DNA of 64,000 nucleotides. Origin: Thalassotalea piscium (lineage in GTDB: Bacteria > Pseudomonadota > Gammaproteobacteria > Enterobacterales > Alteromonadaceae). Below the pieces are notes generated by a model that ran no database searches, was not told where the DNA came from, and was given only the letters and a program-made list of their open reading frames with translations. Of this stretch, positions 55,894-63,928 are shown piece after piece. The stretch spans positions 1,364,001 to 1,428,000 of the forward strand of contig NZ_AP027362.1 in the NCBI RefSeq assembly GCF_030295935.1. Direction: 5' to 3'. Both the position numbers and the translations under genes were made by a program. Positions within the stretch are counted from its first letter, which is position 1. Every line of letters starts with the position of its first letter.

Positions 55894-57075
55894 ATGACCA
55901 ATAAAAAGCTTTTACCCTTATTGATCCTAATGGTTGTTTTTAGTCCATTAGCTATTGATATATTTCTACCTGCCTTACCTATTATGGCCCAAGAATTTTC
56001 AGTTCGTATGACGAAAATTCAGTGGAGTATAACGGTATTTATTTTAAGTATGGGGTTTGGTCAGTTAATCAGCGGTCCACTAGCCGATAGGTATGGTCGT
56101 CGTTCTGTTGCTTTGGGTGGCATAATCATTTATGGCTTGGCTTCACTCCTTTCTGTTTATTCAGATAGTTTAACGTTCTTTCTTATTAGTCGTGCAATAC
56201 AAGGTTTTGGTGCTTGTGCTATTGTCGTTTCAGCCTTTGCCAGTGTGCGCGATAAATATAATGCTATTGAAAGTGGCGTTATGTACTCTTATTTAAATAG
56301 TGCAATTTGTTGTATTCCTGCACTCGCGCCTTTGCTTGGCAATGTTCTGACAGAATGTTTTGGCTGGCGTAGCAACTTTGAGTTTATGGTAGGCTATGCA
56401 GTTTTTGCAGGTTTGATTTTATTATTTACCTTAAAAGAAACAAGGCCAGAGCACACAGAAAATCCTAAAAAGATTATTACTATTACTAACTTTATACCAG
56501 TATTGAAACATCCAGTTTTTCTGTTTAATGCATTGCTTGTAATGCTATCTATGGCAATTATCATAGCTTATGTTAGTAGCTCTCCTGCTTGGTTAATGGT
56601 GAGGCTAGGTTTAGATCAACAGAGTTTTGTTTATTGGTTTAGTTTAAATGCTGTGGTTAATATTGTTGCTTGTTATATCGCGCCTAGACTTTTAGTTAAA
56701 TTCGGTGCCAGAGTCACTATAGGTGCTGGAATGATCTTGCTGATTATTGCTGGATTATTAATGTTAGCCTTGTTAGCTTGGCAAACAGCTATTGCTTTTA
56801 TGATCCCTGTAATGCTTAGCTCTCTTGGTTTTTCTTTGCTTTTAGGCACTTGTGCGGGACAAGCCCTTGCGCCTTTTGGAGAAAGTGCAGGTTCAGCTTC
56901 AGCACTGTTAGGCTTTGTGCAAATGAGTGGTTCGGCGGTTATTGTTTACTTATTACAATTATTACCGCTCAATGAAGCCGAGCAATTGGTGCTATTAATG
57001 CTGAGTATTATTCCAGTGTATTTAATATGGAAATTACCGCGAGTGAAAAAACATATCATGTTAGATCAGTCGTAA
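55894..57075 (+). CDS. Bcr/CflA-family multidrug efflux MFS transporter
   Basis: 12-helix proton-coupled drug exporter of the DHA1 group, 393 residues. The N-terminus MVVFSPLAIDIFLPALPIMA is the Bcr/CflA signature. Motif A is GPLADRYGRRSVALGG between helices 2 and 3, and helix 5 contains LAPLLGNVLTECFGWRSNF (motif C region). It follows the Crp/Fnr gene by 54 bp on the same strand and may be co-transcribed; the substrate is unknown. A small family A repeat begins 5 bp after the stop. Confidence 0.92.
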   Translation: MTNKKLLPLLILMVVFSPLAIDIFLPALPIMAQEFSVRMTKIQWSITVFILSMGFGQLISGPLADRYGRRSVALGGIIIYGLASLLSVYSDSLTFFLISRAIQGFGACAIVVSAFASVRDKYNAIESGVMYSYLNSAICCIPALAPLLGNVLTECFGWRSNFEFMVGYAVFAGLILLFTLKETRPEHTENPKKIITITNFIPVLKHPVFLFNALLVMLSMAIIIAYVSSSPAWLMVRLGLDQQSFVYWFSLNAVVNIVACYIAPRLLVKFGARVTIGAGMILLIIAGLLMLALLAWQTAIAFMIPVMLSSLGFSLLLGTCAGQALAPFGESAGSASALLGFVQMSGSAVIVYLLQLLPLNEAEQLVLLMLSIIPVYLIWKLPRVKKHIMLDQS

Positions 57076-57082
57076 AAGAGTA

Positions 57083-57152
57083 CCAGTTTCATTACTCTTT
57101 CTATGCAAAAAACTGTCAAATAGGAAATATTTCGCCTAATAAATGAAACTGG
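57083..57152. repeat. Minimal MITE-like element, family A, copy 6
   Basis: 70 bp flanked by TA, with a near-perfect inverted repeat CCAGTTTCATTA / TAATAAATGAAACTGG. It keeps the ends and AAAACTGTCAAATA-type sequence but has lost nearly all of the interior. It sits between the bcr and cbpA stops. Confidence 0.72.
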
Positions 57153-57172
57153 TATAAAAGCTAAACCAAGAG

Positions 57173-58156
57173 TTAACTCTTGGTTTTTTCTTTGTACCCC
57201 TGAGTGTTAGCGCCATTTGAATTAGTTGTTGATGCTTTTAACGATTGATAAAGCGTTTCTTCTTCAGTTGATAAAGCCTTTGGAAACACAATTTTTAATT
57301 TTACAAAAAAATCACCTGGCACTTTACTTGGTAATCCTCGACCCTTTAGACGCATTTTACTACCACTACTTATTAATTTAGGGATAGTTAAATCTATTTC
57401 ACCGCTCGGTGTTGGTATTTTTACTTTATCCCCTAACGCTGCTTGCCAAGGAGCGATAGCAAGCTCTGTGGTAATGTCAGCGCCGTCAATACTAAATAAT
57501 GGACTTGGGTTAAAACCTACCTCAATGTATAAGTCGCCATTATTTGATCCGCCTGCACCTTGTCCACCTTGCTTTTGCAGACGAATTTTTTGACCCGGCT
57601 TTATACCTTTAGGTATTTTTACCTTTAGCGTTCGTTCATTTGTTTGTGTTTGCCCATGCTCGTTTATACCTTGATCTCTAAGCGTAAAATTGCGGGTTGC
57701 GCCTGTATAAGCATCTTGTATATCGATCAGTATTTTTGTATGGCTGTCTTGACCTTTTCTGCTATTTTGGTTTGCGTGACGACCTCTACCCGAATGCTGG
57801 TTAGCGCTAAAACCACTACCAAATAACGACTCAAAAAAGTCACTGAAATCACCTTGACCACTCCCATTAAAATTACTGCCACCTTGATGAAATTGATCTT
57901 GCCAATTGGGTGGTGGAGTAAAGCCTGATTGACCTGCCTTCCAATTACTACCAAGTTGGTCGTATGCGGCACGTTTTTCTTTATCGCGCAATACCTCATA
58001 AGCCTCGTTAATATCTTTGAAACGAGACTCTGCATCTTTTTCTTTGCTTACATCAGGATGAAATTTTCGTGCGAGTTTTCGATACGACGTTTTAATTTCA
58101 TCTTCGGACGCTGCTTTATCAACGCCCATAATTTTATAGTAATCTTTATAGTTCAC
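57173..58156 (-). CDS. cbpA: CbpA-type DnaJ co-chaperone
   Basis: Type II J protein, 327 residues. The J domain (1-70) has DYYKIMGVDKAASEDEIKTS and the HPD motif in RKFHPDVSKEKD. A Gly/Phe-rich linker (GFTPPPNWQDQFHQGG) follows, then two C-terminal client-binding domains. The four zinc CxxCxGxG motifs of DnaJ are absent, which places it with CbpA/DjlA-like proteins. The start is GTG 58156 with AGGAGG 5 bp upstream. A TGTCA-N6-TGACA box lies 127 bp upstream with a TATAAT at 58257-58262. It is the likely partner of dnaK2, while cbpM is not seen. Confidence 0.94.
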   Translation of the reverse strand: MNYKDYYKIMGVDKAASEDEIKTSYRKLARKFHPDVSKEKDAESRFKDINEAYEVLRDKEKRAAYDQLGSNWKAGQSGFTPPPNWQDQFHQGGSNFNGSGQGDFSDFFESLFGSGFSANQHSGRGRHANQNSRKGQDSHTKILIDIQDAYTGATRNFTLRDQGINEHGQTQTNERTLKVKIPKGIKPGQKIRLQKQGGQGAGGSNNGDLYIEVGFNPSPLFSIDGADITTELAIAPWQAALGDKVKIPTPSGEIDLTIPKLISSGSKMRLKGRGLPSKVPGDFFVKLKIVFPKALSTEEETLYQSLKASTTNSNGANTQGYKEKTKS

Positions 58157-58256
58157 AGTGACCTCCTGCGTGAAAAACTTAATCAAGGTGTTTACTTATT
58201 TTTATCGATAAAAAGGAAATGTTGATTAAGCTTCAATTAACCTAATTTATGGCGTT

Positions 58257-58262
58257 ATTATA
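58257..58262 (-). promoter_or_regulatory. -10 hexamer of cbpA promoter
   Basis: Perfect TATAAT on the minus strand. The centre of the TGTCA-N6-TGACA box is 28.5 bp from its first base, within 1 bp of the spacing at dnaK2. Confidence 0.6.
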
Positions 58263-58282
58263 AGGATTGAAACAAATAATAA

Positions 58283-58298
58283 TGTCAGTAATGTGACA
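58283..58298. promoter_or_regulatory. Crp/Fnr-type palindrome TGTCA-N6-TGACA upstream of cbpA
   Basis: TGTCAGTAATGTGACA, half-sites identical to those at 54915-54930 and followed by the same CTTA-CACA extension. It lies in the divergent cbpA / GNAT gap and could also affect the GNAT gene. Confidence 0.72.
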
Positions 58299-58452
58299 CT
58301 TATCACAAAACTATTAATACATACTGTTAATGTTACTAATTATGCGTGTTATAAACGTTATAGTCGATGGTGTTAGCTTACTACATACAGTACATTATTA
58401 CCTTATAACAACGGTTAGTGTTATCCCTATATATTATAATTAAGGAAATAAA

Positions 58453-58728
58453 ATGTCTTACACACTTATACACAATATTGAAGAACATAAGTACGAGTAT
58501 CATATTGATGGTCAAATTGCTTACATTAGTTATGATGATCAAAATGGTAAAATGCATTTAACGCATACCATTGTGCCCGATGAGCTGTCAGGTAAAGGCC
58601 TTGCTAAAGTGTTACTAGAAGATGTACTTGAACAGATTAAAAAAGACGGTAAAAAAGCAGTAGCTAAGTGCACATATATTGTAAAATATCTTGAAAAAAA
58701 TCCAGAAAAAATTGATTTGTTTGCCTAG
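58453..58728 (+). CDS. Small GNAT-family N-acetyltransferase (COG2388 type)
   Basis: 91 residues, the size of the minimal YidJ/COG2388 acetyltransferase group. The HTIVPDELSGKGLAKVLLED segment carries the acetyl-CoA loop (G-x-G-L-A) and the C-terminus has YIVKYLEKNPE, also typical. The substrate is unknown. It is divergent from cbpA, with the shared palindrome between them. Its TAG stop is formed by the TA target and first G of a family C element. Confidence 0.87.
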   Translation: MSYTLIHNIEEHKYEYHIDGQIAYISYDDQNGKMHLTHTIVPDELSGKGLAKVLLEDVLEQIKKDGKKAVAKCTYIVKYLEKNPEKIDLFA

Positions 58729-58816
58729 CGCGTGTTGTTCTTTAGAGTACAAATTTCGTACGAATTAAACATAATTTAATTTGTATAATTTTGTTCGTTA
58801 TAGCTTGACACGCCCG
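58728..58816. repeat. Short MITE-like element, family C, copy 2
   Basis: About 89 bp, ends GCGCGTGTTGTTCTTT and (opposite strand) GGGCGTGTCAAGC, a diverged and internally deleted relative of 42678-42941; both share GAGTAC.AATTT.GTACG and ..AAGCATAATTTAATT-like interior words. The left flank is TA; the right end is decayed and its position approximate. Confidence 0.65.
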
Positions 58817-58924
58817 AATAGTGCTTACTTTGTTTTCAAGTAATTGGATTGATGTACATTATCTAGGCAGAATTAATACATTAGGTCTATTATTAAGTTA
58901 CGGTGTAATTTCATTTCAATCTAT

Positions 58925-61018
58925 ATGGAATCGAGTAAAATTAATCATATAAGTCACGAGTTTATTATTAATGACCCACTTCATCAGTTGTTTGATGCGG
59001 TAGCTGCTATATCAGTGCAAGGTTATGATGAACAACGCAGAGTAATTTATTGGAACCTTGGTAGTGAATTACTTTATGGGTATTCTAAAGAAGAAGCCTT
59101 CGGCAATAAACTCGAAGATCTTATTATTCCACATGCAATGCGTGAAGGGGTTATACAAGCGCATAGTAAGTGGATAAATAAAGGAATAGAAATTCCCGCA
59201 GCTGAAATTACGTTAAATAATAAAGATGGTTCTGATGTTAATGTTTTTTCCAGCCATGTAATGTTTATTAATCAATATAATAAAAAACAAATGTATTGTA
59301 TTGATATTGATTTAAAGGCGGTTAAAACAGCCCAAGCAGAGGCGTTATTACGTGGGAAGATGCTTGCCACTGTACTTGAGGCCACCCCTGATCTCTTCTT
59401 TTTAATGGAAGAAAACGGCACTATTATTGATTATCATGCAAGTGATAAAAGTTACCTCAGGCTACCTCCAAATAAATTTTTGGGTAAGTCAATGCTAGCT
59501 ATGTTACCAAAGGCAATCGCCGCTGAATTTAAATTAAACCTAGATAAAGCTATTGAACAACAAGGCGTTGCAAGTTTTATTTATGAGTTAACTATGCCTC
59601 ATGGGCTTGTTAACTTTGAAGCAAGAATTAGCCACTTACCTGAGCACAAACATGTAGTTACGATTGTGCGTGATGTAACCGAACAGCATAAGACGGCTGA
59701 GGTTATTCGCAAACATGCATATTTTGATACATTAACGCTACTACCTAACCGATTTTTATCACTTGATCGTTTAGACAAAATGTTACAAGAGGCTAAAAGA
59801 CATAATGAAAAAGCCGCTGTATTCTTTCTTGATTTAGACGATTTCAAAAAGGTTAACGACACACTAGGACATGAGGTTGGGGATACCTTACTTAAAGAGG
59901 CTTCTAAAAGGTTAAATCAAGTTATTAGGGAGGAAGACACTGTTGGTCGCTTGGGTGGTGACGAGTTTATTGTGTTAACTAAAAGTTTAACCAATAAAAA
60001 CAGTGCGTTATCAATTGTTGAAAAGTTGCTTAATGCGTTTAGAGAGCCTTTTAGTATTAATGGCCGAGAATTAATAATCACATTGAGTGTTGGTATAGCG
60101 GTTTACCCTGAAAATGGCACAAATGCTTCAGACCTTTTGCGCAATGCAGATACTGCGATGTATCAAGCAAAAGCTTTAGGACGTAATTCACATTCGTTTT
60201 TCACTAAAGAAATGAATGTGGGAATATTACGCAGGTTTGAAATTGAAGAGCAAATGCGGGGTGCGCTCGAACGTAAAGAGTTTGAGGTTTATTATCAACC
60301 TCAGTTTAATGTTGAAAGTGGGGCTGTTATTGGTGCCGAGGCTTTACTTCGATGGCATAACCAATCATTAGGTACTATTACCCCCGATGAGTTTATACCT
60401 ATTGCTGAGCATACAGGGTTAATTGTTGATATTGGTCGGTTTGTAATTGAGCAAGCCTTAGACTTTTTAAACACATGGCAAATGCAAAGTAAGCAACACT
60501 ATACGATGGCGGTTAATTTATCACCTCGCCAATTTAGAGATAATCAATTACTGTCATTTATTAAAAGTGCGTTACAGCAATCTAATATACCCGCCGAATA
60601 TTTGGAGTTAGAAATAACTGAGGGTGTTTTAATGACAGGGCAATCATTTATTGATGATACGTTAGCTCAAATTAATGCCGCAGGAATAAAGCTATCAATG
60701 GATGACTTTGGCACGGGTTATTCATCATTAAGTTATTTACGCCAATACGATTTCGATGTATTAAAAATAGATCGAAGCTTTGTCAATGGAATTGCGCTTA
60801 ATAAAGCTGATAGAGATTTGGTGAAAGCTGCCGTAGCGATGGCACATAGTCTTGACTTAATGGTAGTTGCTGAAGGTGTTGAAACTAAGGAACAGCTGAC
60901 AATATTAGAAGAGTTTAATTGTGATTATGCGCAAGGGTATTATTTTAGCAAGCCATTACCCGCAAAAGCGTTTATTAAATTTGTTAACACATATACTTAT
61001 AAGTTTGGTAAGCAATGA
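58925..61018 (+). CDS. PAS-PAS-GGDEF-EAL cyclic-di-GMP protein
   Basis: 697-residue cytoplasmic signalling protein without membrane segments. Two PAS domains (about 10-125 and 140-255) precede a GGDEF domain (about 262-420; motif RLGGDEF near residue 341, substrate site DLDDFKKVNDTLGHEVGD intact) and an EAL domain (about 440-690). The EAL domain keeps AEALLRWH, LELEITEGVLM, the DDFGTGYSSLSYL loop and LKIDRSFV, so both synthesis and breakdown of c-di-GMP are possible. The PAS ligand is unknown. It stands alone and is convergent with the broken PAS-GGDEF gene. Confidence 0.94.
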   Translation: MESSKINHISHEFIINDPLHQLFDAVAAISVQGYDEQRRVIYWNLGSELLYGYSKEEAFGNKLEDLIIPHAMREGVIQAHSKWINKGIEIPAAEITLNNKDGSDVNVFSSHVMFINQYNKKQMYCIDIDLKAVKTAQAEALLRGKMLATVLEATPDLFFLMEENGTIIDYHASDKSYLRLPPNKFLGKSMLAMLPKAIAAEFKLNLDKAIEQQGVASFIYELTMPHGLVNFEARISHLPEHKHVVTIVRDVTEQHKTAEVIRKHAYFDTLTLLPNRFLSLDRLDKMLQEAKRHNEKAAVFFLDLDDFKKVNDTLGHEVGDTLLKEASKRLNQVIREEDTVGRLGGDEFIVLTKSLTNKNSALSIVEKLLNAFREPFSINGRELIITLSVGIAVYPENGTNASDLLRNADTAMYQAKALGRNSHSFFTKEMNVGILRRFEIEEQMRGALERKEFEVYYQPQFNVESGAVIGAEALLRWHNQSLGTITPDEFIPIAEHTGLIVDIGRFVIEQALDFLNTWQMQSKQHYTMAVNLSPRQFRDNQLLSFIKSALQQSNIPAEYLELEITEGVLMTGQSFIDDTLAQINAAGIKLSMDDFGTGYSSLSYLRQYDFDVLKIDRSFVNGIALNKADRDLVKAAVAMAHSLDLMVVAEGVETKEQLTILEEFNCDYAQGYYFSKPLPAKAFIKFVNTYTYKFGKQ

Positions 61019-61123
61019 ATTATCAGGCTGGGTAAACCTTAACAATTACAGCGTGATAATTTATAGATACTAGATGAATAAAGCAATAACCACAACAACC
61101 AAGGTGGTTATGCACAATATAAA

Positions 61124-62331
61124 CTAGGTATACAAAACTGTATTTCTTCCTTTTAGCTTGGCTTGATTCAAATGTTTATCTGCTAGAAGGATCATTTGCT
61201 CAAAAGAGGTGATTTCTTTAGAGTTTTCAACCATTCCTATTGATGTAGTTATTGCAAGTTTTTGAGCTTCAAAGGGAATTTCGAGTGATTCAACCGAGCT
61301 TCTTATTCGTTCAGCAATAACATAGCCTAGTTCAGCTTCAGTAGCTGGCAGTAAGATAGCAAACTCTTCGCCACCAATGCGTGCGAAAAGGTCGTAATCT
61401 CTTATTAATTTATTTATAATCCTAATAACAGTACGGACAACTTTGTTTCTTCTCTTTTGCTACGATTAAACTCCGCTCTACCTTTTTCATAAAAGTAGCG
61501 TCTATTACGAATGCCTGTTAAATAATCGGTTGTAGCAAGTTGTTCAAGCTCTTGTGACATTACTGTAAGTTTATGTTCGTATTTTTTCTTCTCAGTTATA
61601 TCAGTAACATAGGTATATAAATAATTGTTTTGTACAATTTGCTCTGTAACAATAAAGTGTGCACCTTGAGCGGTATCTGTTTCAAATGTGCGGTAATTAC
61701 TTTTTCTTCTTTTTGATAAAGCCATTTCCATCCAAGCATTAAAATCCTCAGATTCAATATTGATGCCCAACTTGCTATTAAAGCAACTGAAACATAATTG
61801 TGAAAATGTTTTGTGAAGAGCTTCGGTTGCAGTAACGCCAAAAATTATTGCGAGTGCATCATTACAAAATATAAGCCTGTCTTCAGGATCGAAGATTCCA
61901 ACACCATCATTTGTTAACAAAATTGATTCAATTAGGGTCTGTTGATCTTTCATTTTAGCCTCTGCTATAGACTATTTTTTAAGATAACAAGGCGAAAATG
62001 GTGCAATGTAGCATTCTCGGCTTTGGCATCCTGCGTCGCTCTACCTTCTGCATCCGTGCAGTCGTACTTTAACCATTTTTAACGATGTTAGGTTGAAAAA
62101 TAGTCATAGCCCTTTGGGTTGCCTTGAAAAAGCGTCACTCTTTGTTGCCTACAGGATGTAGGTACTTAACGAGAGCAGGACGCGGCAGTTGTACTTAATG
62201 TGCATTTGGAACAACCAAACATTACATTAAGTGCCTCGACTGTCATCTTTTTCAAATGCAACAGAGCTATAAACTGAAAGATCAACAGACCCTAATATAT
62301 CTTCTATTTTATTATTTAATTGTTTTGTCAT
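61124..62331 (-). pseudogene. Broken PAS-GGDEF diguanylate cyclase
   Basis: The original gene starts at ATG 62331 (MTKQLNNKIEDIL) and ends at TAG 61126-61124. Two lesions are visible. A 358-bp family C element (61935-62292) interrupts codon 13; removing it with one TA restores the frame as ..IEDIL-IESILLTNDGVG. Near 61414-61430 the frame stops after KLSVLLLGL, while RIINKLIRDYDLFARIGGEE continues in another frame. About 20-25 codons that should carry the metal-binding Asp and FKxINDxxGHxxGD region are missing. CTGTTATTA at the joint suggests a deletion between short repeats. A shorter open frame (61414-61953) starts within the element and contains only the PAS domain and the GGDEF beginning. 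Confidence 0.88.
61935..62292. mobile_element. MITE-like element, family C, copy 3, inside the PAS-GGDEF gene
   Basis: 358 bp with inverted ends GGGTCTGTTGATCTTTCA / TGAAAGATCAACAGACCC and a TA duplication (61933-61934, 62293-62294). The duplication is confirmed by the host frame, which is restored exactly when one copy is removed. It has no transposase frame. The minus-strand ATG in its end (61953) creates a new start MKDQQTL for the downstream part of the gene. Confidence 0.88.
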
Positions 62332-62751
62332 GAACAAATACCTTTGCACTTATTTGTTTGTACTAGGCATTTTTTATATCTCTCACCTAGAGTCTATCGC
62401 TACTATATAGGATTTTGTAAAGATTGCATATTGTATGGTATAGGGTAATTAATTCTGTACGTTTATAGAGCTGCTACTTGGCTATTATGCAAAGGTAAAC
62501 TTATGTAATACTCATTCCCTCAATGATAAAAGATAATATTTTAATAATATTCCATTAAACGTAACTTTAAAAATGATTTGCTATTGGCTTTTTCTGCGAA
62601 TAAACAAGAGGATAAATATTAGTAACTATAGAACTTAAAACAAATTACTTTTTTGAAAAATTGTTCACGCTTATTACAACGCATAGTGGTAATATGACAC
62701 TTACAAAATTAAGTTGTTTAGCTTGTCATGTTATCCTAAGGAAACACTTCA
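62332..62751. other. Intergenic region without recognised features
   Basis: 420 bp of AT-rich DNA between the divergent broken PAS-GGDEF gene and the oxygenase gene. No convincing gene, repeat or RNA was seen. A single TGACACTTA half-site at 62695-62703 resembles part of the dnaK2/cbpA palindromes but lacks the other half. Confidence 0.6.
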
Positions 62752-63429
62752 TTGACTTTTGCACAAAGCACTTACTCAGAAGATAACACTTTTCTTTTTG
62801 AGTCAATCGCTACAGACATAGCAGATAAAGGCTTTAGCATTCGCCCTTATGCACTTCCTGAAAGCTTAGCCACTTTACTTTTACAGCATATTAATACGTT
62901 GTCAGATGACCAATTTAAGCGTGCAGGTATTGGTCGAGCTAACGATCACATGATCAACGATTTTATTCGCTTAGATGAAATTTGCTGGATAACAGGTACT
63001 AGCGATGCTGGAACTGCATGGATAAAATGGGCTGAATTATTACAAACCTATCTAAATAGGCATTTATTTCTTGGCTTATTTTCTTTTGAAAGTCACTTTG
63101 CTCATTATGCAAAAGGTGACTTTTATAAAAAGCACAAAGATGCATTTAAGGGTGAAGGTAACCGAGTGTTGTCTGTTGTCGTTTATTTGAACCCTAATTG
63201 GTCATCAGAAGATGGTGGCGAATTAGTTATTTATGACCAAAACACATCAGAATCATCTCTTCTTAATAATAACAAAATTACGGTTTCCCCAAGCTTTGGT
63301 ACCATAGTGGTGTTTCTTAGTGAAGATTTTCCGCACGAAGTATTACCTGCACAACGTGACCGCTACTCTATTGCGGGTTGGTTTCGTTTGAATAACAGTA
63401 TTGCCAATAATATTGATCCACCAAGTTAG
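62752..63429 (+). CDS. 2-oxoglutarate/Fe(II)-dependent oxygenase, prolyl 4-hydroxylase-like
   Basis: 225 residues with the P4Hc-type double-stranded beta-helix. The iron ligands HxD can be read in FYKKHKDAFKGEGNR (about residue 128), and the distal His and 2OG Arg in FPHEVLPAQRDRYSIAGWFR near the C-terminus; GNRVLSVVVYLNPNW and DGGELVIY are family strands. The target (protein prolyl, as in EF-Tu or ribosomal protein hydroxylases, or a small molecule) is unknown. The start is TTG 62752, with AAGGA 9 bp upstream. It is followed at 25 bp by the CTG-start gene, probably in one operon. Confidence 0.88.
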   Translation: MTFAQSTYSEDNTFLFESIATDIADKGFSIRPYALPESLATLLLQHINTLSDDQFKRAGIGRANDHMINDFIRLDEICWITGTSDAGTAWIKWAELLQTYLNRHLFLGLFSFESHFAHYAKGDFYKKHKDAFKGEGNRVLSVVVYLNPNWSSEDGGELVIYDQNTSESSLLNNNKITVSPSFGTIVVFLSEDFPHEVLPAQRDRYSIAGWFRLNNSIANNIDPPS

Positions 63430-63454
63430 TTCGCCTCAAGCGAAGGAGTAACAT

Positions 63455-63928
63455 CTGGCCAAAGTCATTAAAGCGTTACATACACTAAATGAGCTAAAAA
63501 TAATTAACCAAGCGCTTATTCCATTAAAAGCCTTAGCTGATAGAGACCTTGCGTCTATAAAAGGCTTAACAGGTAAGGTGTATACCCCGCATTTAGATTT
63601 ATATATGAAAGAAAGTATAAATAAAGCCGAAATTTTAGCATGCTTAAAAAAGCAGGGGCTTATTCCCTTTACTGAAGTTGAGGTAATTAGTGATAAACTT
63701 AACGCATTACATCAACGAGTTAGAAGTAAAACGGTTGTTGAATACAATGGAAACAGTTATGAACGGCGCTATTCACCATTAAAACTGAGCAAATCTGGTA
63801 AAAATGTACATAAATGGGCAAAGTTTTGGCTGTTACTATTACCTAATGGCAAAGTTGACCGAGAGTGGGAACAACAAGTTCGAGAAATTTGGCCTACATA
63901 CTTTTTAATTAGAACAATTGAGTTGTAA
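63455..63928 (+). CDS. Hypothetical protein with probable CTG start
   Basis: Family not recognised. The frame is open from an in-frame TAA at 63449 to 63928. AAGGAG at 63443-63448 lies 6 bp before CTG (63455), which is the only credible initiator matching that site, giving 157 residues (first residues MAKVIKALHTLNELK). A GTG at 63578 would give 116 residues but lacks a ribosome site and drops a well-formed helical N-terminus. The product is basic, soluble and helical, with a tryptophan-rich C-terminal part (KWAKFWLLLLPNGK, WPTYFL). Likely co-transcribed with the oxygenase gene. Confidence 0.7.
   Translation: MAKVIKALHTLNELKIINQALIPLKALADRDLASIKGLTGKVYTPHLDLYMKESINKAEILACLKKQGLIPFTEVEVISDKLNALHQRVRSKTVVEYNGNSYERRYSPLKLSKSGKNVHKWAKFWLLLLPNGKVDREWEQQVREIWPTYFLIRTIEL

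Noticed and set aside
61414-61953. Intact 179-residue PAS protein
   Set aside because: Its start lies inside a mobile element and its stop is caused by an internal deletion. It is better read as a fragment of a broken PAS-GGDEF gene.
62684-62699. Third TGTCA-N6-TGACA box before the oxygenase gene
   Set aside because: Only the right half (TGACACTTA) matches; the left half is TAGTG.
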